This document shows, one piece after another, positions 24,309-34,913 of a DNA stretch of 64,000 nt (positions are counted from its first letter, which is position 1; each line of letters starts with the position of its first letter). The stretch is from Siphonodentalium dalli (taxonomy: Eukaryota > Mollusca > Scaphopoda > Gadilida > Siphonodentaliidae). A model generated the notes under the pieces. The model did no database searches, was not told the origin of the DNA, and was given only the letters and a program-made list of their open reading frames with translations. The stretch lies in contig CP136064.1 in the NCBI GenBank assembly GCA_032622095.1, forward strand, positions 143,483,954-143,547,953, read 5' to 3'. The position numbers and the translations under genes are program-made.

Positions 24309-24640
24309 CCCTTACAATTCTGCAGTGTACACTCCACTCTGAAGTGTGGTTGCAGTGTAGTTACAGTGTACACTGCAGCCACACTTTAACTGGAGTGTAT
24401 TTGCAGTGTACACTGTAACCACACTTCAAATCCAAGGTGTAGTTGCAGTGTACACTGCAGTCACACTGCATAGACTTCATTTAAAGAGACCATGAACAAA
24501 ACTACACTGCAGATACACTGCAGGGACTTGTTTAAATAACAGCACGAAAAGGCTACACTGCAACTACACTGCTGGGACTTGTTCGAATGCGCACACAGAA
24601 AGACTACACTGCAACTACACTGCTGGGACTTGTGAGACCT
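24309..24640. repeat. E1 left TIR and subterminal ACACTGCA array
   Basis: After the TIR the words GCAGTGTA/TACACTGC recur in both orientations, including the palindrome GCAGTGTACACTGC. The last part has three related units ending CTACACTGC...GGGACTTGT. Confidence 0.8.
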
Positions 24641-24710
24641 CTTGTTGAATAATAGAAATATGTAGTGAATGACTGGATGAGAAGGATTTTTTCCATATTG
24701 GCATGAACAA

Positions 24711-25080
24711 CCCTTACATTAATATTTCTGAGTACACTTTCATTGTAAGTGTAGTTCAGGTATACACTTATAGTATACTTGTAGCTTTTGTTTTTTTAAT
24801 TCAGTACACTTGTACCACACTCACTTTTTTCGAACTGTGCACTTATTTTGGAAGTGTAGTATAAGTGTTGTAATAAGTGTACACTTGCTGTACACTTTTG
24901 AGACTTTGAAAATCTTTGGGCATGCTGCCCACACTTACAGCTACACTTATGGTACTTTGAAAAGTTCTATCTACACACTTATGAACTTTTACTTTTAAAA
25001 TGTTTGGGAACACAGCCCACACTTATAGGTACACTTATGGAACATTGGAAAATATTGTCAACACTTATACCATGTGACAC
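24711..25080. repeat. Second CCCTTACA start with TACACTTA array
   Basis: CCCTTACATT at 24711 is followed by a different word family, TACACTTAT(A/G) and its inverse ATAAGTGTA, up to about 25075. It looks like the left end of a third member of the same group, inserted in or fused to E1. No matching right end was found. Confidence 0.55.
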
Positions 25081-25154
25081 TTTAAGATCGAGCGTTTCAT
25101 GTCGTTATAAATATAATTCCAATAATGATGAATTTTGGTTTGTGGTAAGCTATG

Positions 25155-25325
25155 CCAATTACAAATAAACAAATTTAAAATTTGATTTGTAAGTCTTATA
25201 TTTCAACTTTTATCGACATTTTTCGTTCTCCAGCACACTAAAAGTTGTATATATACACGGTAGTTGGGATCAGCCGAGCCAGCCGCCGAGTCGCTAATTA
25301 GGTGTTAATTGCTATTGTTGGCGGC
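25155..25325 (+). repeat. Repeat R6, copy 1
   Basis: It shares TTTGTAAGTCTTATATTTCA, then a CTTTTAT.GA.ATTTTTCGTTCT block, and later GCCG(A/C)G/C...GTTAATTAG, with 42785-42930. Confidence 0.65.
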
Positions 25326-25930
25326 TAATTGGATTAAGTCAGTGGTGGGTCACATGAAGATCAAAGGGCAAGTAGTGGGAATAAAAACAAACAATGACTT
25401 ATGTTTATTAAGCAAAATGTGAAGGTTTAGCAATTTTAAAGATTACTCTTACGTGAACACGTAGCGTATTTTGAGCCTGTTAGAAGGTAAACGGAACCTC
25501 CTTTTGACAGTTTTGGTGGCACTGTCGATGTTTTGTCTACGTCGGCATACGTGTAAACAACTCTGTGATAAGTATAATTCAGTTAGGTCTATATAAGTGT
25601 TCACCTTAAATACCGATAGGAATGTCCCATATACAATCAGCTGCATGCGACATCTTAAAAAAAACACATTCCTGTATCGTATTCTCAGTTCTAGCTAGGC
25701 TATCACCTGATTTAGATATGGATTTCCCAATAAAATGATGACATCAGATGACAATGTTTACGCTTAGCGAGAATGGTGCATCGTGGGATATAAATTCCCC
25801 AAACAAACACGTGGGCGGCATGCATTTACTTTGGGAGATTTACAGTGGGTCGACAATCACGCGTATATATACATTAAACGCTCGATCTCGGACTCAAACT
25901 ACAACTTTTAGTGTGACCCACGGCACTATA

Positions 25931-25945
25931 TGCGCATGCGCAGAC
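25931..25945. promoter_or_regulatory. NRF-1-like palindrome TGCGCATGCGCA
   Basis: A perfect TGCGCATGCGCA lies in ACTATATGCGCATGCGCAGAC, about 80 bp upstream of an ATGATGG (26017). NRF-1 sites of this form mark TATA-less promoters in animals. No transcript evidence is available, so promoter activity is inferred. Confidence 0.35.
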
Positions 25946-25968
25946 CGCATTCCGGTTAATTTTCGAAT

Positions 25969-26217
25969 TTGAATTCATCTGTGTTTTTATTTGACAACGT
26001 CTTTCATTTCACGAAAATGATGGCGAGAAAAAGCCAGAAACGCCAAAACAATTCAACAGTTTGGCGAAAAGAAGACAGGAACTACACTAGAGGTAGAAAA
26101 ACAGGTGATAGGAGGCTGAATTCGGCAAATAGGCGAAGTTTGTTCCCAATCCTGCACTGCTGCAGGCTACGATTACGAATAGTCGGAATACGAATCACGA
26201 TGGGATTGGAAAATTAA
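25969..26217 (+). CDS. Uncharacterised short ORF, possible first exon
   Basis: The likely start is the ATG pair at about 26017-26022 (AAAATGATGGCGAG), giving MMARKSQKRQNNSTVWRKEDRNYTR and a basic tail. An in-frame GAG|GTAGAAA near 26090 could be a splice donor, which would make the rest intronic. The product is very basic and matches no family I recognise. It lies inside E1, downstream of the NRF-1-like palindrome. It could be the start of the E1 gene or chance. Confidence 0.2.
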   Translation: MNSSVFLFDNVFHFTKMMARKSQKRQNNSTVWRKEDRNYTRGRKTGDRRLNSANRRSLFPILHCCRLRLRIVGIRITMGLEN

Positions 26218-26935
26218 ATGTCAACAGTTAAATGGAAGTCACACTGGACGCATACATATTATAACCAATGGAAACGTGCGTTAAATTTAGACACAATTTA
26301 CATTTATTTACAAGTGATAATTCTCAATCGGAGAGTGATGGCTGTCGTCTAGTCGAAAATCTACGGGATAAGTACTAAGTACTATTAAAGACTCAAAGAG
26401 TAAAGTAAAGATATCCATGTATAGTCAATTTTGGACTAGCTGTCGTCTAGCGCCGTAGCGGATCACGGATTCAATTTGAATCATCTTGAAGTTGACGTCT
26501 TGTCCAAATGCTTGAGCTACGGGACAAAACTAATTTTGGCGGAGGGATATATAGACTGGGCACATAGGTCAACATGACCGCTTTCGCAGATTGCTGCTTT
26601 CATTCAATGATTATCGTAGAAGGATACGCACTACGTTTATGACTGAACTACTGGACACAGAGCACATTGGAATTTGGTTCTCGGTGACAATGTGACATCA
26701 GAAGAAGAAGAAGAATAAAGTGACACACCTGACCAGCTGACATTGACTGCTTTTTTTTTCAATTTTTGGCGAAAAAAAACTGTAATCGATCATGCCAACG
26801 TTTGCAAATTTCTCTCAGTCTCAGTGCTAAACATATCCCACAGCAGATTCACTGATGTCATGAATGATAAATAAAACTGCATGTTCAGAGAATATCAAAA
26901 AAGTTATACATTCTACAATACAACTTCTTACTTGC

Positions 26936-27283
26936 TGAGTTACTGTGGCTGAAGGGTTCTCTCACCAAAAAAAGTTCTGAAGGGTACACAGGATTTGAAA
27001 ATGTGCTGAAGGGTACACTGGGTTTGAAATGTCGTTCTAAATGACGTTTAGTTTTCGTATCTGCCATGATTTCTGTTAGAGTCTATAGAGAATAATTGTT
27101 TACGTTCCAATGGCAATGAACATTAAAATGAACTGAAAACAAACTGCTAATGGGCACCAGACTTTAAGTAACGATGTTAGTGGCGATCACAAACCCTGTA
27201 TACCCTTCAGCACATTTTCAAATCCTGTGTACCCGTCGGCACTTTTTTTGGTGAGAGTGACCCCTTCGGCGTTACTGTGAGGT
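26936..27283. mobile_element. Palindromic MITE, ~350 bp
   Basis: The left arm (TTACTGTGGCTGAAGGG, CTCTCACCAAAAAAAGT, GGGTACACAGGATTTGAAA, ATGTGCTGAAGGGTA) is repeated inverted at 27190-27283 with few mismatches. The centre is unrelated. The repeated words inside each arm (CTGAAGGGTACAC) make it multi-hairpin. Confidence 0.75.
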
Positions 27284-27463
27284 GACAGTACTGACAGTGA
27301 CATTAAACCTAATTAATCAACATAATAATACCGGTACTATAGACAACAAAGCTGCAAACACAGTTATAACTTATATACAGTAATGCCCGAAGTAATTGAC
27401 CACTTACTAGTAGCCACAGCAGAATTATGCCATTTCTCTGCATTTATGGGTAATTTTTTAGAA

Positions 27464-27566
27464 TTTAGTCGGAAATATGGCCTGTTGCCATTCATCGGAA
27501 ACTTACGGAAAGCTCTCGGCGAGAGCTTTCCGATGAATGGCAACAAGCCATATTTTCGACTAAATC
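27464..27566. repeat. Strong hairpin with nested central palindrome
   Basis: TTAGTCGGAAATATGGCCTG...CCATTCATCGGAAA pairs with TTTCCGATGAATGGCAAC...CCATATTTTCGACTAA. The centre GAAAGCTCTCGGCGAGAGCTTTC is itself a perfect palindrome. Confidence 0.8.
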
Positions 27567-28045
27567 CTCAGACCTGAAAAATTAGGCCACTATTAAAAAT
27601 ATGTGTTTGTCCACTACTGACCCTAGATTTTGGAAGTGTGCAGGTACTAGTTGGTAGGTAAATATATTTTTTTAATAATAGACCTGATATTTATACCATG
27701 TTATAATTATCACATATAATAAAACACATCGCAAGTATCATGATTCGGCATGCTTTATTTGACTACCGGTAGTTATATTGCTGAAAATTGTCATTAGAAC
27801 TTTATCTTGACAGGCTCTAACAAAATTTGGGTGCAGGACATGATATCTGTATAAAATCTGACTGTCCTTAAAAACTACAAAGTAAGAAGTTTCAATCGAA
27901 ATGTATATCAAGGGTCGGGGCACACATGGCAGAATCGATGCATGTATCCCAGATTTTCAGTCAAAAGATAGGGGGAGTTATATTTAGGCGTGTGGGGCGG
28001 CCTGACATTGTCGCTCAGATTTTATTCATTGAACATACTGCTATA

Positions 28046-28362
28046 CTTAAAGTAATTGACCACCAATAACGTGGTGTCACCCCGTTAATATGGCGGTACT
28101 ATACCGCGGTATCCTCCAATACCACGGTACTGATACCGCTTGTTAACGCGAACAAGTATGTGTGAGTAAATACTTCCCCTAAAAGAGTTCCATGAAAATC
28201 ACTGCGGTATTCAACACAATTAATGCGGTGCCACGGTATCATTATCGCCCAATACCGTAACTCCACACCATGACCGTCTCGATACCGCTACCGTTTATTA
28301 CCGGTATCACCGCGGTCATGACCGGGGTATCACCCCGTTTTTCTGGTCAATTACTTTGAGAA
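28046..28362. mobile_element. TA-flanked MITE with AAAGTAATTGACCA TIRs, rich in ATACCG
   Basis: CTTAAAGTAATTGACCA and TGGTCAATTACTTTGAGAA are inverted and flanked by TA. The interior is dominated by ATACCGC/GCGGTAT words in both orientations. The TIR core AAAGTAATTGACCA is the same as that of the surrounding 27378-29379 element, so it is a related family inserted inside. Confidence 0.75.
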
Positions 28363-28370
28363 TAGCGGTA

Positions 28371-28808
28371 CTCTTGGGCTCCAAATAAACATGCATGCAC
28401 GTTTATTATTTTCGTGGGAAATTTCCCCCATGCACAGTGCTTATTTGGGTCTGCACGTTTATTAATTTTGAGGCTATTAAAATTGAAAAGAGCACAAAGT
28501 CAAGATTTCTATATGATTCTGATATCAAAACGATGAGCTTATAACTTTATGCATGTACATATTCAAGTATACATGTACGGTATGGCATACATATGGACAT
28601 TTAATTAATATTGAATAAAATACCACATGTACTATGTTGATTCCTATACTTGACCTACTACAAAAAATAATTTGTTTAACCAGGCATGTTGGTGTTTTGC
28701 TCAGAGTCCCCCTGCACTATTATTTGGGTCTGCACTTTTATTAACTTTCAATGGAATTTCCCCCCTGCACTATTAATTGGGCCTGCACTTTTATTTGGAG
28801 CCCGAGCG
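28371..28808. mobile_element. TA-flanked MITE with GGGCTCCAAATAAA TIRs
   Basis: CTCTTGGGCTCCAAATAAA (28371) faces TTTATTTGGAGCCCGAGCG (to 28808), with TA on both sides. Inside, GCAC.(T/G)TTTATTA...TTTCCCCC and TTATTTGGGTCTGCAC blocks repeat in both halves. Confidence 0.75.
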
Positions 28809-29484
28809 TAGGGTCTTACAACTTGCATCAAGAGTGCTCTCATCCGAGTCTTCTCCAGTCACCAGCGTTGGACCATGCCTGCTGCAGCCGTGAAAATGAA
28901 TTGGTTGGGAGTGGACAAACAAACCTATTAAATTTTAATTTTGGCCTTACCAGACTTTCATTTTTTAGAAAATGTAGGCGCACAGAGTCCCATACATAGA
29001 AATCGTTCAAATGTATTTTTAGCTTCGAATCATTCAGTCTCAGACAGATAAATGTAGTGCATTCGACAAGTCACACCGTGACCTCAAATAACTTAAACTG
29101 CCAATCATCGTGGCATGAGGGACTCACCTTTTGATGTATGCCGACAATGAATGTTGGTTTTGGAGAATTCATTTGATATTTTGCTACAACATTCAAGGTG
29201 TTTCTTTATACTTGTACGCTCTCTGTATTTGGCCCAGGTGCGCAATCGTATGCTCGCTGGTTTTCAATTTTAGCCGCGCGATGGTGCGCAAGAGCGATCG
29301 CGTGTCTCAAAAATGAAAGTCTGCCTTTATACCCATAATTCTGCTGTGGTTAAGTGGTCAATTACTTTGGGCATTATGGTATTGCTTGAACACAATTCAA
29401 CTCATTCAAACTTCGCATATGGGCACCAGATTTATGAAATATATATATTGAGTCAATATATTGAAATGAATCATGACGTTAAAG

Positions 29485-30967
29485 CAGGGTTTCCGCCAGG
29501 GGAGAATTAATGAGTCCGTATTGGGGAAACACACCATGGTTTGTCCTGTCGGGCGAAAATTTTGTTATTTGACACTGAAAAGAAGCCATTTCCTTGCACC
29601 TGAGTGTCCCACAACGCAATTCAAAGCTACGTATATTATGCAAGTCGATCATTTCCGTGGGTGCATTAATTCTGTTGATGGTATCCAAATAGTTAGTCAT
29701 TTAATTACGTACGTAAGACTGCCGTCTGATTGAAGACTATATATATAAATGAACGAGCTCTGAGTTTAATACAGTGTTAACTGTTTACAAATTTATAACT
29801 TACAGTAAGATTCCAACAGGTATAATGAATCTAAACACTAAAAAGAATCTTCGCAAGGAGAATTGAATAAAGTATTTCTTAGAATTTCAAGTAGCGTCGG
29901 TGAAAATGAAACTGACAGGATTATATATTCTGTCAATCGTAAAACTATTTGTGCGCGGTGACGTCATACTGCAGGGTTTTTCTGCAGGAGATATTTATAG
30001 CGGCGAAATACGAATGGTAGCGAAATCTTTCACCAGGAACGCGTAGCTTGTTCAATAGTCTGTATTAGTCCAACAACTGATGACTGCAGCTATAGAACAG
30101 AGTTTTGTCGCCAACATGTTATAAAATATAATTGAGTTTTTGGTGGGAAATGTGAACATGTGCGTAGTTGATTATTGTGCTTGGGGACCCAGGCGGGACA
30201 ACTTTACTATTATTGACCGTACTTTGACAAAACCTCCATATTGGGGGGGGGGGGGGGGGGGGTTATGTGTTCGTTTTTATCCTCCATGCATGTAATATGG
30301 TTCAAATGAATGGTGTTCTCACTATGAATTCCCGCTATAAAAACTGATTTGGGACAGGTTCGGTATTATTGTGAAATAAATCACTTTGGGATTTTGTTAA
30401 GTATGCATGGCAATATACGCATAATAAACAACACACGTAGAGAATTACATGTATTTTTCAAGAACTTCACTTACCGGTACATCGAACTCAAAACATATGA
30501 TAATACAGCAATAAGATAAATGATCAACATTGAGTAGTTTCATCCACGAAAATCCCGTGCATAAAAATATCCCCGACTCAGTAATGGTGTTCTTTCACTT
30601 CTTTGATCCAATTATGTAATCGTACGATAGCACGGGGTCTTCGAGCGTGAATAGTTTCATCCATGGAATCCCGTGCACAAAAATATCCGCACTCAACGGT
30701 CCGGCATTCTTTGATGTTACCGCGACATGTATTACGCTGTATCTAATGTCGCTATTTGACACGCTCTTTCTTATTGTTTTTTCGGGAGATGGACTGTGTC
30801 GATTTCATTTTGTCAATATTAATGAAAATAAGTGTAGATATATAGCCTGTCGACACAGACAAGACTGAAAAAGTTTTTAATAACGTCATTTATTTGTGTA
30901 TGAGTGGGATTTCGTGCAAAGACCGACAGGGGGAATGAGTCCACAGGACCCGCTGGCGGAAACCCTG
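29485..30967. mobile_element. hAT-like non-autonomous element, CAGGGTTTCCGCCAG TIRs
   Basis: CAGGGTTTCCGCCAG at 29485 is inverted at the right end as CTGGCGGAAACCCTG (to 30967). GTTAAAG flanks both ends (29478-29484, 30968-30974), a 7-bp exact duplication. hAT elements normally make 8 bp, so one base may have changed or the border is off by one. TTAA is also present in the duplication, so a TTAA element cannot be excluded. Inside, a 65-bp block (GTTTCATCCA.G.AATCCCGTGCA) is repeated at about 30535 and 30650. A 20-base G run lies at 30243-30262. Confidence 0.65.
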
Positions 30968-31334
30968 GTTAAAGGGGAGTGGGATTATTATATAACATTT
31001 TTTTTTAAATATATTAAATACTCCTCTATTGAATAGCTTTCTTTGCAAATATTCTGATTATTCCCAACAAATTTTAGTCTGAAAATTCCTATCACAACCT
31101 GCTACATCACAACATGCTACATCTTTGCAAATTTTTATCACAAAATGTCTTGCACAGAGAGGCACAGACAACAATTTAAAAGATGAAGCCTCAAATGTTT
31201 TCTTGAATTAGTACTTAGAGCCTTCCCTATTCTGATAAAATGTATTGTTGATGATTATCTTGTTGCAATATTGATTCAAAAATAAAATTTATCTGAATGG
31301 TTAAAAGCATCTCCATCTTCACTACTCCCTCACC

Positions 31335-31742
31335 CATATAACTACACTGCATATACACTGCCAGTATCTACACTGCAACTACACTGTAAGCACACTGCAA
31401 ATACACTGCCACCCCCACACTGTAGCCACACTGTAAGTACACTGCAGCCACACTGCCATTCTCTACACTGCATCTACACTGTAGGTACACTGCAGCCACA
31501 CTGCCATTCTCTACACTGCATCTACACTGTAGGTACACTGTAGGTACACTCCCATAGCTCATTTAAATATTTGAAACACACTGCAAGTACACCTCAGGTA
31601 CACTGTAAGTACACTGCATGTACACTGTAAGCACACTGCCATCTCCTACACCTCGGCTGCAGTGTACACTGTATAGAGCTTATCTCTCTACACTGCAAGT
31701 ACACTGTAAGTACACTGTAAGTACACTGCGAAAATGTAAGGG
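31335..31742. repeat. E1 right subterminal ACACTG array and TIR
   Basis: I count 27 ACACTG words in about 400 bp, most as TACACTG(C/T)A every 9-15 bp, nearly all in one orientation. A unit of about 50 bp holding four words is duplicated at about 31455-31545. A CTCATTTAAATATTTG box interrupts the array at 31558-31573, 169 bp from the right end. A few ACACCTC words, typical of E2, are mixed in. The array ends in the TIR at 31742. Confidence 0.85.
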
Positions 31743-31976
31743 ATTTCTTCTTCTTTTTTTTCCCGGTTCGCTTAGAATCTTTAAATAAGTCTATCGAGAT
31801 CTGTATTGTTCTATTCCGGACATGTTAATGCAATATTGGACCGTAACTGATTATTATCTGCATTGTATTCTGTCTATGTATACGCCGGAAAGTTCTAATT
31901 TGTATATAGTGTATATATGTTTTCTCATGTACCATGTATTATAATGGCTGAGAATAAAGCATTACTTACTTAATGT
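31743..31976 (+). repeat. Probable LINE 3' end
   Basis: CTGAGAATAAAGCATTACTTACTT has a polyadenylation signal (AATAAA near 31952) followed by a short ACTT-type repeat, as at the 3' ends of CR1/L2-like LINEs. It could be the far side of the LINE whose coding tail ends at 23744, with E1 inserted in its 3' UTR. Confidence 0.4.
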
Positions 31977-34150
31977 CAACAATCAGAGAATACAAGTAAA
32001 GAAGGATTCTTATTTTATATTGGTGGGAATATGGCGTTTGTTGATCTTAATATCTTATTAACAATTTCTAAGGGAACTATTAATCAATTAGTATTTTAGT
32101 AAAGAAAGGATAACCTCAAAATTGTCCAATTATTGCTTTGATAATGAACATTTAACTTTGATGAACAGTTTATTTATAATAAAATTAATAAATTTTTCAG
32201 GGAATCTTCTTTGCCACTGGATCATTGTGATTCCAAGAAAACATACACAAAATTGTGTAGATATCATTCAACCAAATTAAGTGTTCCCATACCTGGTTTA
32301 ATTTGTCAAACAATATCTTTAATACATTAATGCACAAGTACACCCAATACATAAACTGAGATGCTATAAGTCACAATGAAGATTGTAAAAAGAGTACGTT
32401 TTGCCCTGATACACATGAACACTACATAATTTACAAAACATTATTACCTTCATTGTGTTTATAAGTGCCATCCTGTGCTGTTTCAGAATAAGATTTCCTT
32501 GTAAACCGAATCAAAACTCAGAGAGCAGAAATACACACTTCACTGGGATCAATGTGATTCATGAAAAACATATGCAGATATGTGCAGATATCATTAATGA
32601 GACAGAATGTAGTCCCTAGTACATCAACGAATCAACCACAGTAGGGACTAAGATAACTAATCACTATACTAATGAGAGCCGACTCATCCCAGAGTAACAA
32701 GGGTACATCTGTCAAAAGCCAGGCATATAAAACCCAGTGATATAGTGGTACATGGCAAGAACTGTCAAAAAAAGAGGATACATAAAACCGAGTAATATAA
32801 CAACCACTGAGGAATCCCAGGCACATCCCATATTATTACCAGTATATCTGTCAATGTGAGGCAACATATATCATTAATAACAACCACTGAACTAGCAAAA
32901 AGAGTCAAATCAGTCCACACCGATGTACTACTAAATTCAAGTTATTTTGTGAGCACAACCATTACATTAGTTACAATAGGTCTGTTGAAATGTATGTCAT
33001 GTTTAGGGAATAGGGTCTTTTTAGTAGGCTGGTTACCTGACTATATCAACAAAATACATTACATATGCTCAACCCAGAGGAAATACAGGATAATATTTAT
33101 TCAAACTTTTTCTTTACTTTTACATATTTGAGGCAATTTTCTCTAAATGGATAATCATATGTGATAAACCATCAATCTGCAGTTGCTATGGAGTCTTCAT
33201 TTTACCTGAATTATTTTGTGGACAAATAAAGCTTTACAAATATATATCAGGAATGCATCCCAAATCTATATACTGGAATGCAAACACTCAAGTTACACAA
33301 TCAGATCCTGCCTCCATCGTTTATGTGAGTTATGTGTAATAATATAGGACCTACATGTTGTGCAGCCTTCTAAAAACTCCCAGTCACAAACCTAGCTGTT
33401 ACCTAATAGCGCAGGTAAATCTGTCATAAGCCCCAGTAATTTATAACCGATTATGCAGGTCATTTGTACTTAACATTCATCCTACCGATGGAAGTCATAA
33501 TACTATAAACTAACTTGAATAACTTGATTTCTCTGCATTTTATATGGTTAATTCACTCAGAGCTTTACGATGGCTTCAGCAAGGAAACTTTTTAACCCTA
33601 TTTTGTTCATTGAGTAGATGACAACAATGATGAAGAAGCAGGGCTAGAGATAGCTGGTTCATTCTTAGTTAGACTGTGAACCAAATTGTTATATTAACAT
33701 ATAGTTTGTCAACAGGACAATTACTTATTATCTGATGTAATTACTTCATTTTTTAAAGTATCCTTATTCCATATGTAAACCATATTCATATTCAAGATTT
33801 GGTTTCCCGTTTTGAGATTGACATATCAAATCAGTAAACCGATTTGCATAATTTTAAATTGGCCTTATTTAATGCAAAATGGTCCTTCTCTGGAACTCAT
33901 GTAGCAGTGCCTAGGAGTTTCTTCAAAGTAAGAATACTGTTTGATAAGATGGGCCTCTATGCCCATTAATTGGCATTGCATAGATTAAAATGCATATGAT
34001 AAAGAACCTGCAGTCAAAAAACATAACCACAAATAAACAAATATGGATCATGTTACATATATGATGCTCAGAATAATTGCGTACAAAATACATCATTTAC
34101 AACCTGCAATTTCCTACAGAAGGAAGGGCGAGTTAGAAAGATAGGTAGAT
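31977..34150. other. Long gene-free stretch
   Basis: About 2.2 kb of AT-rich, unique-looking sequence. No ORF, hairpin or repeat match could be supported. Confidence 0.5.
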
Positions 34151-34506
34151 AGTAGGGCCCTGCGAATCGGGGATTTCATTTCAAATCGAATCTCGAGAAT
34201 GATTCGCGAATCGAATCTTGAATCGAATAGATCTACACCTTTCGCGGACATCGAAATTTAGCATGATTGTACTGGAGAAAAGTTGAATGAACACCATTAG
34301 ATTCGTGTAAACCATAAACAACTCGACGTGTATTATTTTCATTTCTTCTGCGTAAGAAATTAAGAATATAATGTGCTATTTTAGTCATTTACATGGCTCG
34401 GGTTCAAACATCGGCGTTAACCATCGCGCAAAATAGTCATACTTTTCTATAAAAAAATCAACAATGTTACGATATGTCGCGAGCTATCGATTGTACCCCA
34501 GTGTTG

Positions 34507-34913
34507 AGGGATGTGATAGCCCAGTGGGTAGAGTGTCGGTCTTGTAATGGTGTTAATGCACCGGCGTGAGTTCGCACCTCACTCGGTGGACTATTGTGTC
34601 CACAACAGTGGCTTGGCCGAATTGAGCGGTGTGTGTGCTATATATAGCCACAAGCTGTTTCAAATATCGCGCCAGGTTGTGACCCTTGGGCAAGGTCACT
34701 TGTACTGTGCTCGCTTCGTCGTACCTGGACGCGAAATAGGTACCTGGTTGTTGGGTATCTGTAAGCCGCTCTAGTGAAGCGTCTGTAAAATGGCAGCAGG
34801 CACAAGACTCGGCATTACTCATAAAAAACAGCTGGGGTAATAATGTGAACGCTTAGAGCTAAACCAGGGATTAAGCGCTATATAAATGATATACATTATT
34901 ATTATTATTAATG
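34507..34913 (+). mobile_element. tRNA-derived SINE
   Basis: The 5' part has a Pol III-type A box region (TAGCCCAGTGGGTAGAGT, about 34516) and B box region (GAGTTCGCACCTC, about 34568). The body is followed by a TTAAGCGCTATATAAATG tail core and an (ATT)n end at about 34890-34912. This structure, including the GCGCTATATAAATG core with an ATT tail, fits tRNA-related SINEs of marine invertebrates. It lies within hAT copy A next to the internal deletion. ORFs of 75-89 codons on both strands across it are shadows. Confidence 0.75.

Larger units (their letters stand above)
27378..29379. mobile_element. mariner/Tc1-like non-autonomous element, TA target
   Basis: The left end CAGTAATGCCCGAAGTAATTG (27378) and the inverted right end CCATAATGCCCAAAGTAATTG (to 29379) are each flanked by TA. 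Homology of the TIRs extends through GACCACTTA to GCCACAGCAGAATTATG. TA duplication and CAGT-type ends are typical of the Tc1/mariner/pogo group. No transposase frame is visible; the interior consists of nested palindromes. Confidence 0.75.
24309..31742. mobile_element. Element E1: large DNA element with CCCTTACA TIRs and ACACTG subterminal arrays
   Basis: The left end reads CCCTTACAATTCTGCAGTGT. The reverse complement of the right end reads CCCTTACATTTTCGCAGTGT. About 19 of 22 terminal bases pair. Each end continues into an array of TACACTG(C/T)A words. The flanking trinucleotide ATT is present on both sides (24306-24308, 31743-31745), a possible 3-bp TSD. The 7.4-kb interior carries later insertions (26936-27283, 27378-29379, 29485-30967), leaving about 3.6 kb of its own sequence. 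No transposase was recognised. Related element E2 lies at 48510-52543. Superfamily unknown; subterminal arrays are known from CACTA-like elements, but the termini here are CCCTT. Confidence 0.65.

Noticed and set aside
24320-24640. CRISPR-like regular repeats
   Set aside because: Words are 8-10 bp, occur in both orientations, are irregularly spaced and lie in an animal genome.
31335-31742. ORFs 31368-31562 with repeated VYLQCRCSVENGS peptides
   Set aside because: Read-through of the ACACTG subterminal array; no start context or conservation.
34507-34822. Possible tRNA gene (A and B box-like words)
   Set aside because: No cloverleaf or anticodon stem was drawn; the body and ATT tail show it is a SINE.
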